Assembly: GCA_934667105.1 (NCBI GenBank)
Contig: CAKULG010000021.1
Coordinates: forward strand, 1 to 44,842
Direction of reading: 5' to 3'
Length of the DNA: 44,842 nucleotides
DNA from: an uncultured Clostridia bacterium
GTDB lineage: Bacteria > Bacillota > Clostridia > Christensenellales > Aristaeellaceae
The notes under the pieces are model-generated. The model had not been told where the DNA came from, did no database searches, and saw only the letters and a list, made by a program, of their open reading frames with translations. Below are positions 1 to 7,320 of this stretch, piece by piece (the first letter of the stretch is position 1; each line of letters starts with the position of its first letter). A program made the position numbers and the translations under genes.

Positions 1-18
1 CAGATCAAAACTCATTTC
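1..18 (-). rRNA. rrs: 16S rRNA gene, extreme 5' end (truncated by window edge)
   Basis: Read on the minus strand, the window ends in AATGAGTTTTGATCTG, which resembles the conserved start of bacterial 16S rRNA (GAGTTTGATCCTGGCTCAG) with small differences. A strong promoter and an rRNA-like leader lie directly upstream on the same strand, which supports the call. Only about 18 bases are inside the window, so the exact mature 5' end and the identity rest on this short match plus context. Confidence 0.7.
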
Positions 19-114
19 AGAATTAACTGTCGTTCTTTCTCTTCTCTCTGTATCGTTTTCAAGGTTCTCGCCGCTCCTCTCAAGCCGCCCTCTCGGGCCC
101 CTCTCGCAGAGCGC
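19..114 (-). promoter_or_regulatory. rRNA operon leader with boxA-like antitermination signal
   Basis: This is the untranslated leader between the predicted start site (about 114) and 16S. On the minus strand, positions 50-70 read GAACCTTGAAAACGATAC, close to the boxA/leader motif (TTCTTTGAAAAC) that recruits Nus factors in rRNA operons of Bacillota. The stretch is purine-rich (GAGAGAAGAGAAAG) and has no coding potential. The antitermination role is inferred from the motif and position. Confidence 0.55.
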
Positions 115-120
115 TTGATA

Positions 121-149
121 ATAATACCACGCTTCCCTCTCCCTGTCAA
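121..149 (-). promoter_or_regulatory. rRNA operon promoter (sigma-A)
   Basis: Minus-strand -35 TTGACA (144-149) and -10 TATTAT (121-126) are separated by exactly 17 bp. Upstream (150-200) are phased A-tracts resembling an UP element, as expected for a strong rRNA promoter. It reads towards the 16S start at the window edge. The 150-256 stretch between it and the first repeat has no gene. Confidence 0.75.
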
Positions 150-256
150 CCCCCTTTTTAAGGGTTTTTCGCTTTTTTTCGAAACTTTTTCGCATTTTAT
201 GCTTTGATTATCGCAAAAATGGCGATTTCCCCGGATTTTCAGCGCTTTCGCATGCG

Positions 257-324
257 CAATTTCTCTTTGTCTGCATTAGAGAGAATACGAAGGAGGCGTT
301 CTTGGTCTTCCCAAGAACGCCTCC
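257..324. repeat. Dispersed palindromic repeat, copy A
   Basis: A perfect 14-bp hairpin (292-305 with 311-324, loop TCTTC) has the family apex TTCTTGG/CCAAGAA. It is preceded by the T-rich module TTTCTCTTTGTCTGC (257-272). It lies 35 bp past the SIMPL-gene stop and between that gene and the rRNA promoter. It may terminate transcription from the SIMPL side, although no long U-tract follows on that strand. Confidence 0.7.
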
Positions 325-358
325 CGCAAGCATTAACGTGCTCTTTCCATCCGCGCGG

Positions 359-1057
359 TTATTTCATTTCGTATTCCAGCACCACCGTAGCGCTGACGGA
401 CACATCGCCGGAAACGATAGCGCTTCCCGCAGAGGCTTCCTTGGCGTCATAGAAATTGCTGACGCCGTAATAATAATTGCCCTGGCTGGCGTCCATGAGC
501 AGCAGATCGCCCAGCGTCTTGCCTGCGGCCCCAGCCAGCGTCTGGGCCTTAGCGGCGGCGTCCTCCACGGCGCGGGTGAGCGCCTTCAGATACGCCTCGT
601 TTTCCTGGGTGGAGGAGAAGGAGATGCCGTAGGTGGAATTGGCGCCCGCCTGGACGGCGGCGTCCAGCACCGCGCCGATCCGGCTCAGATCCCGGACGGT
701 GACGTTGAGCATATTATCCACTTCGTAATAAGGAACGCGAGTTTCCTTGCCCTGCGCGTCATAGGAGAAATCCGAGCCGCTGTAGACGTTAAAGGAACTG
801 GTGATAATATCCTTTTCCCCAACGCCCGACTGCCGCAGGGCCTCGATGACGGCGTTGATCACCCGGGTATTTTCCTGCTGCGCTTCCACCACGTTATCCT
901 TCTTAGTGTTCACGCCGATTTGCAGCGTGGCGGTATCCGCCGCCAGGGTGACGGCGGCGTTTCCCGTAACGCGAACGATCTTTTCCTCCGCCAGGGCGGA
1001 TACGCAGCCCGCGCACAGCAGGGCCAGGGCCAGCAGGCAAATCAAAAACTTTTTCAT
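359..1057 (-). CDS. SIMPL (DUF541) domain exported protein
   Basis: A 232-residue protein of the SIMPL/YggE family, extracytoplasmic proteins of unclear biochemical role linked to stress tolerance in other bacteria. Residues 1-23 form a signal peptide (MKKF, then a leucine-rich core ending in ALAEE). The rest is the SIMPL domain: VRVTGNAAVTLAADTATLQIGV near the start, a central segment with repeated Tyr and Asn, and a final beta strand VSATVVLEYEMK. It is the last gene of a three-gene minus-strand set behind an ECF sigma factor and its anti-sigma partner (27 bp gap), so it is probably an effector or target of that regulon. It has the usual length for the family. Confidence 0.85.
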   Translation of the reverse strand: MKKFLICLLALALLCAGCVSALAEEKIVRVTGNAAVTLAADTATLQIGVNTKKDNVVEAQQENTRVINAVIEALRQSGVGEKDIITSSFNVYSGSDFSYDAQGKETRVPYYEVDNMLNVTVRDLSRIGAVLDAAVQAGANSTYGISFSSTQENEAYLKALTRAVEDAAAKAQTLAGAAGKTLGDLLLMDASQGNYYYGVSNFYDAKEASAGSAIVSGDVSVSATVVLEYEMK

Positions 1058-1084
1058 TTTTCATTCCTTCCTTTCAATTATCAG

Positions 1085-2245
1085 TTACTTATTGCTCTTT
1101 TTCTTTTTCACGATCAGCCGCACCGCCGCAATCACCGCCGCGGCCGCCGCCAGCCAGGGCAGCGCGGAGAAGAGGAACACCAGCGCGTCCTGCAAAAACG
1201 CCACGCCCTTCGTCCAGGAATCGCGCAGGCCGCTCATCAGCTTTTCGCCCAGGCCGGCCTCCTCGCTTTCCTCCAGGCGGATTTCCCGCAGGGAAACCTG
1301 CACCGTGCTGTATTCCACCTGGCTGTCGTAATGCTGCAGCTGGCCGGTATAGCGATCCAGGGCATACTGGGTGTCGGCGATGGCGTTTTCAATCTCGATG
1401 AGATCGGAAACGTTTTCCGCCTGCTTGAGCAGCGCCTGAAGACGGTCCATTTTCTCCTGCTGGGTTTGCAGGCGGGTTTGCAGGTCGTAATAGTTTTCGC
1501 TCACATCCTCCTGCTCCTGATGCAGGGAGGTGATTCTGCCCAAAGCCTGGGAGCCCTCCAGGAACGCATCCAGCTTATCCGCCGGGATGCGCAGGGTGAG
1601 GGACGCGCGGCGCGCTTCGCCCGCCCCCGCGTCGCCGCTTTGATAGAAGGATTCCACCCGGCCCTCAAAGCGCCGCACCAGCTCCTCAAAGGCCTGAAGA
1701 TCCGCGTCAAAGGCGGTGGTTTTCAGGGTGAAGCCAGCGGTGCGGATGATTTTATCCTGGGCCTGCGCGTCGTCGGAATATTGTTCCGCGCCCGCTTCTT
1801 CGTAGCTGCTTGCCATTTTGAGATTGGAGGCCGCGCCCAGGGCCGCCTGGCCGCTATAGCCCGAATCGCTGGCAGCGGAGCGATAGACTGTGGGCGCGTC
1901 GTAATCGTAATCCGCTTCCCGGTCTCTCAGGCCTTGCTGCAAAAGGGCGCCTCCCAGGATAAAGACCGCTGCCGCCGCCGCCGCGGCCCAAGCCTTCCAG
2001 CTCTTTTTTCTCTGCCGCTTTTCTTCCATTTTTCCCTCCTCCCGAATTCTTTGCCTCCAGCCCTGGGCGAAGCGATCGGACGTCTCGAGTTCTTCATCCA
2101 GCGCCTGGCAATCCATGCGCACCGCCAGCAGATGGGCGCATTCCGCGCATTGCGCGGCGTGGGCCCGCAGGCGCTCCGCATCCGCCGGGGCCAGACGGCC
2201 CGCCAGCAGATCATCGAGAAGATTTGAAAATTCTGTGCAATTCAT
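1085..2245 (-). CDS. Zinc-finger anti-sigma factor fused to DUF4349 membrane domain
   Basis: A 386-residue predicted transmembrane anti-sigma factor. The N-terminus (residues 1-45) is a zf-HC2/ZAS-type domain with Cys3, His29, Cys33 and Cys36 as likely zinc ligands. A membrane segment follows a basic stretch (about 84-102). Residues 150-355 are a DUF4349 region with IIRTAGFTLKTT at the start and a long coiled coil (ENYYDLQTRLQTQQEKMDRL). A second hydrophobic segment (about 357-378) and a lysine-rich tail close the protein. It starts 23 bp after the ECF sigma stop, as expected for a cognate pair. The extracytoplasmic DUF4349 coiled coil could be the sensor; that is inference. Confidence 0.85.
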   Translation of the reverse strand: MNCTEFSNLLDDLLAGRLAPADAERLRAHAAQCAECAHLLAVRMDCQALDEELETSDRFAQGWRQRIREEGKMEEKRQRKKSWKAWAAAAAAAVFILGGALLQQGLRDREADYDYDAPTVYRSAASDSGYSGQAALGAASNLKMASSYEEAGAEQYSDDAQAQDKIIRTAGFTLKTTAFDADLQAFEELVRRFEGRVESFYQSGDAGAGEARRASLTLRIPADKLDAFLEGSQALGRITSLHQEQEDVSENYYDLQTRLQTQQEKMDRLQALLKQAENVSDLIEIENAIADTQYALDRYTGQLQHYDSQVEYSTVQVSLREIRLEESEEAGLGEKLMSGLRDSWTKGVAFLQDALVFLFSALPWLAAAAAVIAAVRLIVKKKKSNK

Positions 2246-2268
2246 GTTTTTCGCCTCCTCTCATTTTC

Positions 2269-2838
2269 TTAGACGGAAGTGGAAGAAAAAAGTTCCGAAG
2301 TTTCCGGCGCTTTTTTCAAAAGATCGCAAAGCTTTTCCCGGGCGCGGCTGATGCGGCTTTTCACCGTGCCAAGGGGCGTTTCCAATGCCTGGGCGATTTC
2401 CTCATAGCTCATTTTCTCCATATCCCGCAGCACGATCATCCGGCGCATCTCCTCGGGCAGCTGCTCCAGGGCCTCCCGGAGCAGGCGTTTTCTTTCTTTT
2501 TCCTCCAGCCGGGCGTAGGCCCCGGGGGCGCCGTCCGCTACGTCGAAGCCCTTTTCCTCCCGCAGCGTATCCAGCGACACCGTCTTTTTCCGCCGTCGCA
2601 GTTCATCCGTGCATACGTTCATGGCGATGCGAATCAGCCAGGTGGAAAAATCCGCTTCCCGGCGGAAGGAATCAAAGGCCCGGAAGGCGCGCACCATGGC
2701 CTCCTGGGCGCAATCTTCCGCGTCCTGGCGATTGCCCATCATATGGAAGCAGATGCGATAAATCCGATTTTCCTGCCCGGCCGCCAGGCGCTCGAACTCC
2801 GCCGCCTTTTTTCGCCGGGAAAACAGCGCGATTTCCAT
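2269..2838 (-). CDS. ECF-type RNA polymerase sigma factor (SigW-like)
   Basis: A 189-residue group 4 sigma factor. Region 2 (about residues 18-85) includes GNRQDAEDCAQEAMVRAF and FSTWLIRIAMNVCTDELRR. Region 4 (about 128-180) includes LPEEMRRMIVLRDMEKMSYEEIA and the recognition helix LGTVKSRISRAREKL. I chose the ATG at 2838 because AAAGGAGG lies 7 bases upstream; a longer frame with an earlier ATG lacks a ribosome binding site and family similarity. The downstream neighbour is its probable anti-sigma factor. Autoregulation is usual for such pairs, but no promoter of the matching class was identified here. Confidence 0.9.
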   Translation of the reverse strand: MEIALFSRRKKAAEFERLAAGQENRIYRICFHMMGNRQDAEDCAQEAMVRAFRAFDSFRREADFSTWLIRIAMNVCTDELRRRKKTVSLDTLREEKGFDVADGAPGAYARLEEKERKRLLREALEQLPEEMRRMIVLRDMEKMSYEEIAQALETPLGTVKSRISRAREKLCDLLKKAPETSELFSSTSV

Positions 2839-2933
2839 GCCATGCCTCCTTTGGGGCGTTTTTCGCGGGGCGAAATATCCCCGATCAAAAGAAGGAACGG
2901 AGAAAGCCCTCCATTCCATGCATGCCAATAAAA

Positions 2934-3653
2934 TTATTCTTCCTTTTCCAGTGCAAAGCGCGGCGCGAGGCCGTTTTGCGTTTCCACCGTTTCAAGCCAC
3001 ATGGCGGCGGGCCGCACCCAAATTTCCCCCGCGCCGTAGAGCGCCTGGTAGATCACCATAGGCTCCAGCGTTTCGGAATGCAGCGCCAGGCCAAGCGCCC
3101 GGTATCGCCCGCCCTTATAATGGCGGTATTCCCCCTTGGGAATGCGGATACGCATGCTTTCCAGGCACAGATAGGGGTACACCCTTTCCAGATAACTCAC
3201 ATGCTGCATTTCCTGCCACAGCGCCGCGTCCTGCCGGATTTTTTCAGGCAGGATCCACATTGCGTCCTGCACCTCCTCGGGCTGCAGGCGCATGGCCGCC
3301 CGGGGAACATCCTGCCTAAACAGATACACATCCCGGATATAGGTTTTCCCCGTTTCGGTATAGAGCACCCGGCCGCGGCTGATATCGGGCGTGAAGCCCA
3401 ATTCCTCCGCGCCCTCCCGGACGCAGCCCTGGGCCATCGTTTCTCCCGCCGTGACCGCGCCGCCGGTGAAGCTCCACACATCGGGGCAGATTTCCTTTTC
3501 CTTGGCCCGGCGCTGCAGCAGCGTTTCTCCCCGGCTGTTGAGAAACAGCAAATCCACCGTCAGGTGATACCTGCCCTCCGGCACGGCCTGGCCCCGGAGC
3601 ATTATTTCCCCCGTGGGGCGGCGATTTTCATCGTACAGATCCCATCGTTCCAT
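2934..3653 (-). CDS. NUDIX hydrolase fused to DUF1653
   Basis: A 239-residue protein with two domains. Residues 1-155 form a NUDIX fold with the complete NUDIX box (about 64-87: GG, x5, E, x7, then REGAEELGF), typical of Mg-dependent cleavage of nucleoside diphosphates linked to another moiety. The N-terminal part resembles isopentenyl-diphosphate isomerase-like NUDIX proteins (WDLYDENRRPTG). Residues about 165-225 match DUF1653 (KGEYRHYKGGRYRALGLALH and VIYQALYG). The start at 3653 follows a GGGGAG site and lies 13 bp after the HAD phosphatase stop, so the two are likely co-transcribed. The substrate cannot be told. Confidence 0.85.
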   Translation of the reverse strand: MERWDLYDENRRPTGEIMLRGQAVPEGRYHLTVDLLFLNSRGETLLQRRAKEKEICPDVWSFTGGAVTAGETMAQGCVREGAEELGFTPDISRGRVLYTETGKTYIRDVYLFRQDVPRAAMRLQPEEVQDAMWILPEKIRQDAALWQEMQHVSYLERVYPYLCLESMRIRIPKGEYRHYKGGRYRALGLALHSETLEPMVIYQALYGAGEIWVRPAAMWLETVETQNGLAPRFALEKEE

Positions 3654-3666
3654 TTCCCGCTCCCCT

Positions 3667-4440
3667 TCAGGGCACGATCGCGCCCACGCCGTCCAGCACA
3701 TAATGAGGCCGGTAGGGGAATGCGTCCAGTTCCTCCCGGGCGGTCACGCCGGACAGCACCAGCACCGTATCCAGGCCCGTTTCCACCCCCGCAACGATAT
3801 CGGTATCCATCCGGTCGCCGATCATCACGGCTTCGGCGCTATGGCAGCCCAGCAGCTTCAGCCCCGTGCGCATCATCAGGGGGTTGGGCTTGCCCACATA
3901 ATAGGCGTTTTTTCCGGTGGCCAGCTCGATGGGGGCCATCAGCGCCCGGCAGGCGGGAATAATCCCCCGTTCGGAGGGGCCGGTGAGGTCGGTATTGGTG
4001 CCGATCAGGCGCGCACCGCCCCGCACGAAATGCACCGCCTTAAGAATGCTTTCATAATTGTAATTGCTGGTCTCCCCTACGATCACATAATCGGGGTTCA
4101 CATCGTTCATGGTGATGCCCGCCTCATACAGGGCGTTGAACAGCCCCGGCGCGCCGATAACAAAGGCGGTGCAGCGGGGGCTCTGGCTGGCGATAAATTT
4201 GGCCGTGGCCAGGGCGCTGGTATAAAAATGGCTCTCATCCACGTCCATGCCCATGCGGGACAGCTTCTGGGCCAGCTCCAGAGGGCTTCGTTCGCTGGAA
4301 TTGGTAAGGAACAGGAAGCTCTTGCCCTCCTCTTGAAGCCATTGCACAAATTCCCGCACGCCGGGAAGCAATTGATTGCCATGATAAATTACGCCGTCCA
4401 TATCGCACAGGAAGCCCTTTTTGCTCCGCAGATTTTCCAT
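3667..4440 (-). CDS. HAD-IIA family phosphatase (NagD-like)
   Basis: A 257-residue haloacid-dehalogenase superfamily phosphatase of subfamily IIA. Motif I is DMDGV (nucleophile Asp13, acid/base Asp15), motif II is the FLTNSS segment, motif III is a Lys in GKPNP, and motif IV is MIGDRMDTDI. Relatives hydrolyse sugar phosphates, nucleotides or p-nitrophenyl phosphate. The start at 4440 has AAAGGAGG upstream, whereas a longer frame beginning at 4557 would run through repeat DNA. It is first in a probable two-gene unit with the NUDIX-DUF1653 protein, perhaps for metabolite damage control or salvage (inference). Confidence 0.9.
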   Translation of the reverse strand: MENLRSKKGFLCDMDGVIYHGNQLLPGVREFVQWLQEEGKSFLFLTNSSERSPLELAQKLSRMGMDVDESHFYTSALATAKFIASQSPRCTAFVIGAPGLFNALYEAGITMNDVNPDYVIVGETSNYNYESILKAVHFVRGGARLIGTNTDLTGPSERGIIPACRALMAPIELATGKNAYYVGKPNPLMMRTGLKLLGCHSAEAVMIGDRMDTDIVAGVETGLDTVLVLSGVTAREELDAFPYRPHYVLDGVGAIVP

Positions 4441-4540
4441 GCTTTTTCCTCCTTTTGCCCCAGCCTCCCCGCGGCCCGAGCCGCTTCTATTGTAGCAGGA
4501 AACGCCGCAAAGCGCAAGAAAAGCGGAATAAAAGTATTGC

Positions 4541-4600
4541 GGGGGCGCCCTCTCCAAGAAAACCGATTAGAAAGGGGCGGGAAAGGGCTGTGAAAAAACA
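4541..4600 (-). repeat. Dispersed palindromic repeat, copy B' (hairpin deleted)
   Basis: Read on the minus strand this shows a T-tract with TTTTTTCACAGCCC, the family box CTAATCGGTTTTCTTGGAGAGG, then GGGCGCCCCCGCAATAC. The hairpin arms seen in copy B are missing, yet the end motif CCCCCGCA-ATAC is kept, as if an internal segment were deleted. It is inverted relative to copy B 45 bp away, and together they give a 15-bp inverted repeat (4585-4599 and 4785-4799). Confidence 0.6.
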
Positions 4601-4644
4601 CGTCTCCAGCAGCGAGGAAGCTGAAATCACGGTAAGAAGTATGG

Positions 4645-4770
4645 TTTTCTTTGCTAGTCTTAGCTAGCGGAGATGCCAGTAGACCGCCTGCTTTTGTCCA
4701 ATCCATACAGCTTTCTTGGAGGGGGCGCGGGGGAACCGTTCTTTGGCTTACAAAGAACGGTTCCCCCGCA
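4645..4770 (+). repeat. Dispersed palindromic repeat, copy B
   Basis: The family modules are in order: TTTTCTTTGCTAG, a GCGGAGATGCC and CGCCTGCTTT pair, the box AATCCATACAGCTTTCTTGG, then a perfect 19-bp hairpin (4727-4745 with 4751-4769, loop GCTTA) ending in CCCCCGC. It lies about 80 bp past the dockerin-gene stop. Nothing else was seen in the 4441-4850 interval. Confidence 0.75.
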
Positions 4771-4850
4771 AATACTTAGTTTTCGTTTTTTCACAGCCCC
4801 TTCTCCGCCAGAAATGAGAGCTGCAGGCGGCCTTTCGCCGCTCAACGCCC

Positions 4851-6743
4851 TTAGCGCAGCGTCACATCCCAGCCGGACACATATTTCAGCAGCTGAAGAA
4901 CATCCGCCGTATTGATTTTCTCATCCCCGGTCACATCCGCGTTTTCCTCCGCGATGGATACGTCCCAGCCCGATACATACTTCAGCAGCAGAAGCACATC
5001 CGCCGTGTTCACTTTTTCATCCCTGTTCACATCGCCAGGCAGGCGCTGGGGGGCGGGCGCGTCGGTGGGCGCAGGCGTGGCGGTAGGCACGGGCGCGTCG
5101 GTGGGCGCAGGCGTGGCGGTAGGCACAGGCGCGTCGGTGGGCGCGGGCGTGGCGGTAGGCGCAGGCGCGGGCGTGGGAGTCATCACAATCACACTCACCG
5201 CGCCGCTGTAAATCCAATAATACGTACCGTCCTGAAGAATGCGATACCAGGTGTTCCCAAAGCGATTCACCGTCTCGCCGACAATTGTGTATTTGCCTCC
5301 CGCCGTCATCGTGGAAAGAATGGTGGAGCCGTTGCTTTCGTTCCAGGGATGGGAGTACATGTTCAAATCCTTGCCCGCCAGGGCGGTGCCCTCCTTCAAC
5401 GTATCCGTCACGCGAGGATTGACCACCACCGTAATGGGCTGGGCAAGCTGATTTTTTCCCGCGTAGGTCGCGCTCAGCCGCGCCATGCCTCCGCCAGCAG
5501 CCTGCAGCACGCCGTTTTCAATTTTTGAGACGGGGTATTTTGCATCATTCTCCGCGGCGTTCCAATTTTTCACCGTCCAGGCGAAATTACTTCCCGCCGC
5601 GGCCCCAAGCTGGTCGCCGTCGGGAATCAGGCGGGCGTACAGCGCCTGCAAATTCAGGCTTTCCCCTTCCGTAAGCTCGATCCGGCTCACCTGATCGGTA
5701 TATCCCGCATCCCGGTACAGCGCCAAAGGAAGGGGCTTCTCCGTTTCCACATTGCCCTTATCCGTGGTGGTGGAGCCGCTGGTCACCGCCGTCACGGGCA
5801 TCACCAGCCGGGCGCTGCGCCCTTTTTCATCCGCGGCGGAAATAATGAAGGAATACTTTCCCGGCGTGGTGATGCGGGAAAAATAGATTTCGCTGTCCTT
5901 GGCCGCGATGGAGAAATACTTGCTGTTGGGGGTATAGCTTCTGGGATGGCCGGATACGGAAACGCCGTTTTCATTCTGAATATCAATAGTGACATTGGTA
6001 ATTTTGCAGTCGGAAATCACCTTGCCCGATTTCATGTAATATCCGTTCGCCGTATCGATTTTATAGGTGCTGGGGTAGCTTACGTCCGAAATGGTCAGGG
6101 TATCCACCTCGAGAGACTTGGGCATATAGGCAGAATTGCCGTTTCCGGGGCCGCGGAGGATAAATTCAAAATTGTAATTCTGCATCACTAATTCCACCGT
6201 AGGGCCTGTTACATGATGCAGTTGCCAATGTCCCCCAACGTTGATATAATTTTTTCCTCCGCCCCAGCATTCCGCCACGGTGAAATCGCCCGTGGAAAAA
6301 TTGATGGAGTAGATCATGGCGCTATGCCCGCCGGCGCGCAGAATATCGCCCACTTTCAGCCCCCCGGCGGCCTCGATGCTGGTGTATTTCGTCCAGTTAT
6401 GAGTCGGCATCACCTTCGATAGCTCATAACCGATCAATTCCGCAAATCCCCAGCATTGAGCGGCATACCAATCGCCCTTGTGGAGCGGCTTCGGATACTT
6501 ATATCCTGCATAGCCCGCCTCGTTGCTGCCATGGTTAGAGGCCGTATAGTCGGTGGCGCTGCCCGTCTTGGTGTTATACGTCCAGTATTTTCCCGTCGCG
6601 AAGCCGTACTTATTGCAAATCGCCTGAATCGCAGCGGTGGAATAGTCCCCCGCGGCCTTCGCGCAAGGCGGCCACGCCGCCGTCAGAAGAGCAACGCACA
6701 ATGCAGCGGCCAGCAGCCGTCCAAGCGCCGAGTATTTCCTCAT
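4851..6743 (-). CDS. Secreted NlpC/P60- or CHAP-like protein with SH3-like region and C-terminal dockerin
   Basis: A 630-residue exported protein. A signal peptide covers residues 1-30 (ending AKA). An N-terminal papain-like domain has the likely catalytic Cys97 in AAQCWGFAEL and His142 in AGGHSAMIY. A beta-rich middle region includes an Ig-like stretch and a bacterial SH3-like part (GKDLNMYSHPWN, YRILQDGTYYWIYSG). A Pro-Thr-Ala linker has three 12-residue repeats (TATPAPTDAPVP). The C-terminus is a dockerin with two calcium-binding repeats (GDVNRDEKVNTADVLLLLKY; VTGDEKINTADVLQLLKY). Dockerins bind cohesins on scaffold or surface proteins, so the enzyme is probably displayed on a complex whose scaffold lies elsewhere. 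It has its own sigma-A-like promoter. Enzymatic activity is inferred from the two residues. Confidence 0.8.
   Translation of the reverse strand: MRKYSALGRLLAAALCVALLTAAWPPCAKAAGDYSTAAIQAICNKYGFATGKYWTYNTKTGSATDYTASNHGSNEAGYAGYKYPKPLHKGDWYAAQCWGFAELIGYELSKVMPTHNWTKYTSIEAAGGLKVGDILRAGGHSAMIYSINFSTGDFTVAECWGGGKNYINVGGHWQLHHVTGPTVELVMQNYNFEFILRGPGNGNSAYMPKSLEVDTLTISDVSYPSTYKIDTANGYYMKSGKVISDCKITNVTIDIQNENGVSVSGHPRSYTPNSKYFSIAAKDSEIYFSRITTPGKYSFIISAADEKGRSARLVMPVTAVTSGSTTTDKGNVETEKPLPLALYRDAGYTDQVSRIELTEGESLNLQALYARLIPDGDQLGAAAGSNFAWTVKNWNAAENDAKYPVSKIENGVLQAAGGGMARLSATYAGKNQLAQPITVVVNPRVTDTLKEGTALAGKDLNMYSHPWNESNGSTILSTMTAGGKYTIVGETVNRFGNTWYRILQDGTYYWIYSGAVSVIVMTPTPAPAPTATPAPTDAPVPTATPAPTDAPVPTATPAPTDAPAPQRLPGDVNRDEKVNTADVLLLLKYVSGWDVSIAEENADVTGDEKINTADVLQLLKYVSGWDVTLR
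5059..5166 (-). repeat. Three 36-bp tandem repeats inside the dockerin gene
   Basis: Units begin at 5059, 5095 and 5131 and differ by only a few bases. They encode the Pro-Thr-Ala linker of the dockerin protein, 12 residues per unit. Such in-frame minisatellites change copy number readily, which would alter linker length. Confidence 0.9.
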
Positions 6744-6858
6744 TTTTTCATTCCTCCCTTATTCTTCCTTTTTTCATTTCATATTTTACCTTTATTGGAA
6801 TTAAAAGTCAGCCTCATAACCGATTTATTCATTGCATTTGTGCCGCTGGAAAAAGCGG
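6741..6858 (-). repeat. Duplicated promoter segment, copy 1
   Basis: About 118 bp roughly 85-90% identical, by eye, to 7318-7440. It covers the start codon and promoter of the dockerin gene plus the last 10 codons and stop of the adjacent small exoprotein. The shared segment implies an old tandem duplication that placed the same control region in front of two different exported proteins. Confidence 0.8.
6783..6811 (-). promoter_or_regulatory. Promoter of the dockerin gene
   Basis: Minus strand: -35 CTGACT (6806-6811), 17-bp spacer, -10 TAAAAT (6783-6788). It is nearly identical to the promoter of the neighbouring exoprotein gene, except that this -35 begins with C rather than T, which predicts weaker expression. 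Confidence 0.7.
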
Positions 6859-7320
6859 TTTTTCAAGCTTTTTTGTCGAGGCCCTCAGTGTTCCTTCGTT
6901 TGTCATTTTATAGTACCAGGTATAAGATTCCCACGTGTGAGAAATTTCTTTTATCAAATCTCCCAGAACAGGAATAAATGATAAACCCGCACCGGATTTC
7001 AGTTTCCAGTCAGATTGTACCAGTACATAATCGTCGCATTGGTAATACACGAATATTCCTTCGGTATCAATATAGACAATAGGCGCGAGATCATGTTTTT
7101 CCTGCTTTACTGTGCATTCCACAATTTTTCCATTGTCGTCAACTTTCACCTGAATCGTATCTTTTTCATAGTAGCGATCGCCCAGGTATTCTATCCCCGC
7201 GCCTTCGAAAGATTGCGTAAAGACACGGAAGTTCTCCGCTCCGCCCGAAACGCACGAACCGCAAAGAAGCGCAATAAGCAGCAGAACTGCCAGTCCACGG
7301 GCCACGCTTGTTTTCCTCAT
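6829..7320 (-). CDS. Small exported protein of unknown function
   Basis: A 163-residue protein I do not recognise. Residues 1-22 form a signal sequence. CGSC at 20-23 could be a lipidation site, but Cys rather than Leu at -3 makes it an atypical lipobox. The mature part is rich in Tyr and Asp with predicted beta structure (IQVKVDDNGKIVECTV, PIVYIDTEGIFVYYQ). It has a consensus promoter and a GGGGGAATG ribosome binding site. Its 3' end is overlapped by the duplicated segment that drives the dockerin gene, and a decayed copy of a similar tail lies upstream (about 7396-7443), so it was once part of a tandem pair. Confidence 0.7.
   Translation of the reverse strand: MRKTSVARGLAVLLLIALLCGSCVSGGAENFRVFTQSFEGAGIEYLGDRYYEKDTIQVKVDDNGKIVECTVKQEKHDLAPIVYIDTEGIFVYYQCDDYVLVQSDWKLKSGAGLSFIPVLGDLIKEISHTWESYTWYYKMTNEGTLRASTKKLEKPLFPAAQMQ

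Noticed and set aside
302..2227. Long plus-strand open frames opposite annotated genes (for example 302-2227, 2385-3962, 19597-21339, 30134-32986)
   Set aside because: They lie antisense to clear genes (anti-sigma/SIMPL, NUDIX/HAD, prfC, gyrA), have Ala/Arg/His/Gln-rich composition typical of GC-rich shadow frames, and lack ribosome binding sites and family similarity.
4585..4799. A 215-bp MITE or insertion sequence bounded by 15-bp inverted repeats
   Set aside because: The inverted repeats are explained by two copies of the dispersed repeat in opposite orientation; there is no transposase and no target-site duplication visible.
5059..5166. CRISPR-like array of three 36-bp units
   Set aside because: The units are contiguous without spacers and are in frame as a Pro-Thr linker in the dockerin protein.
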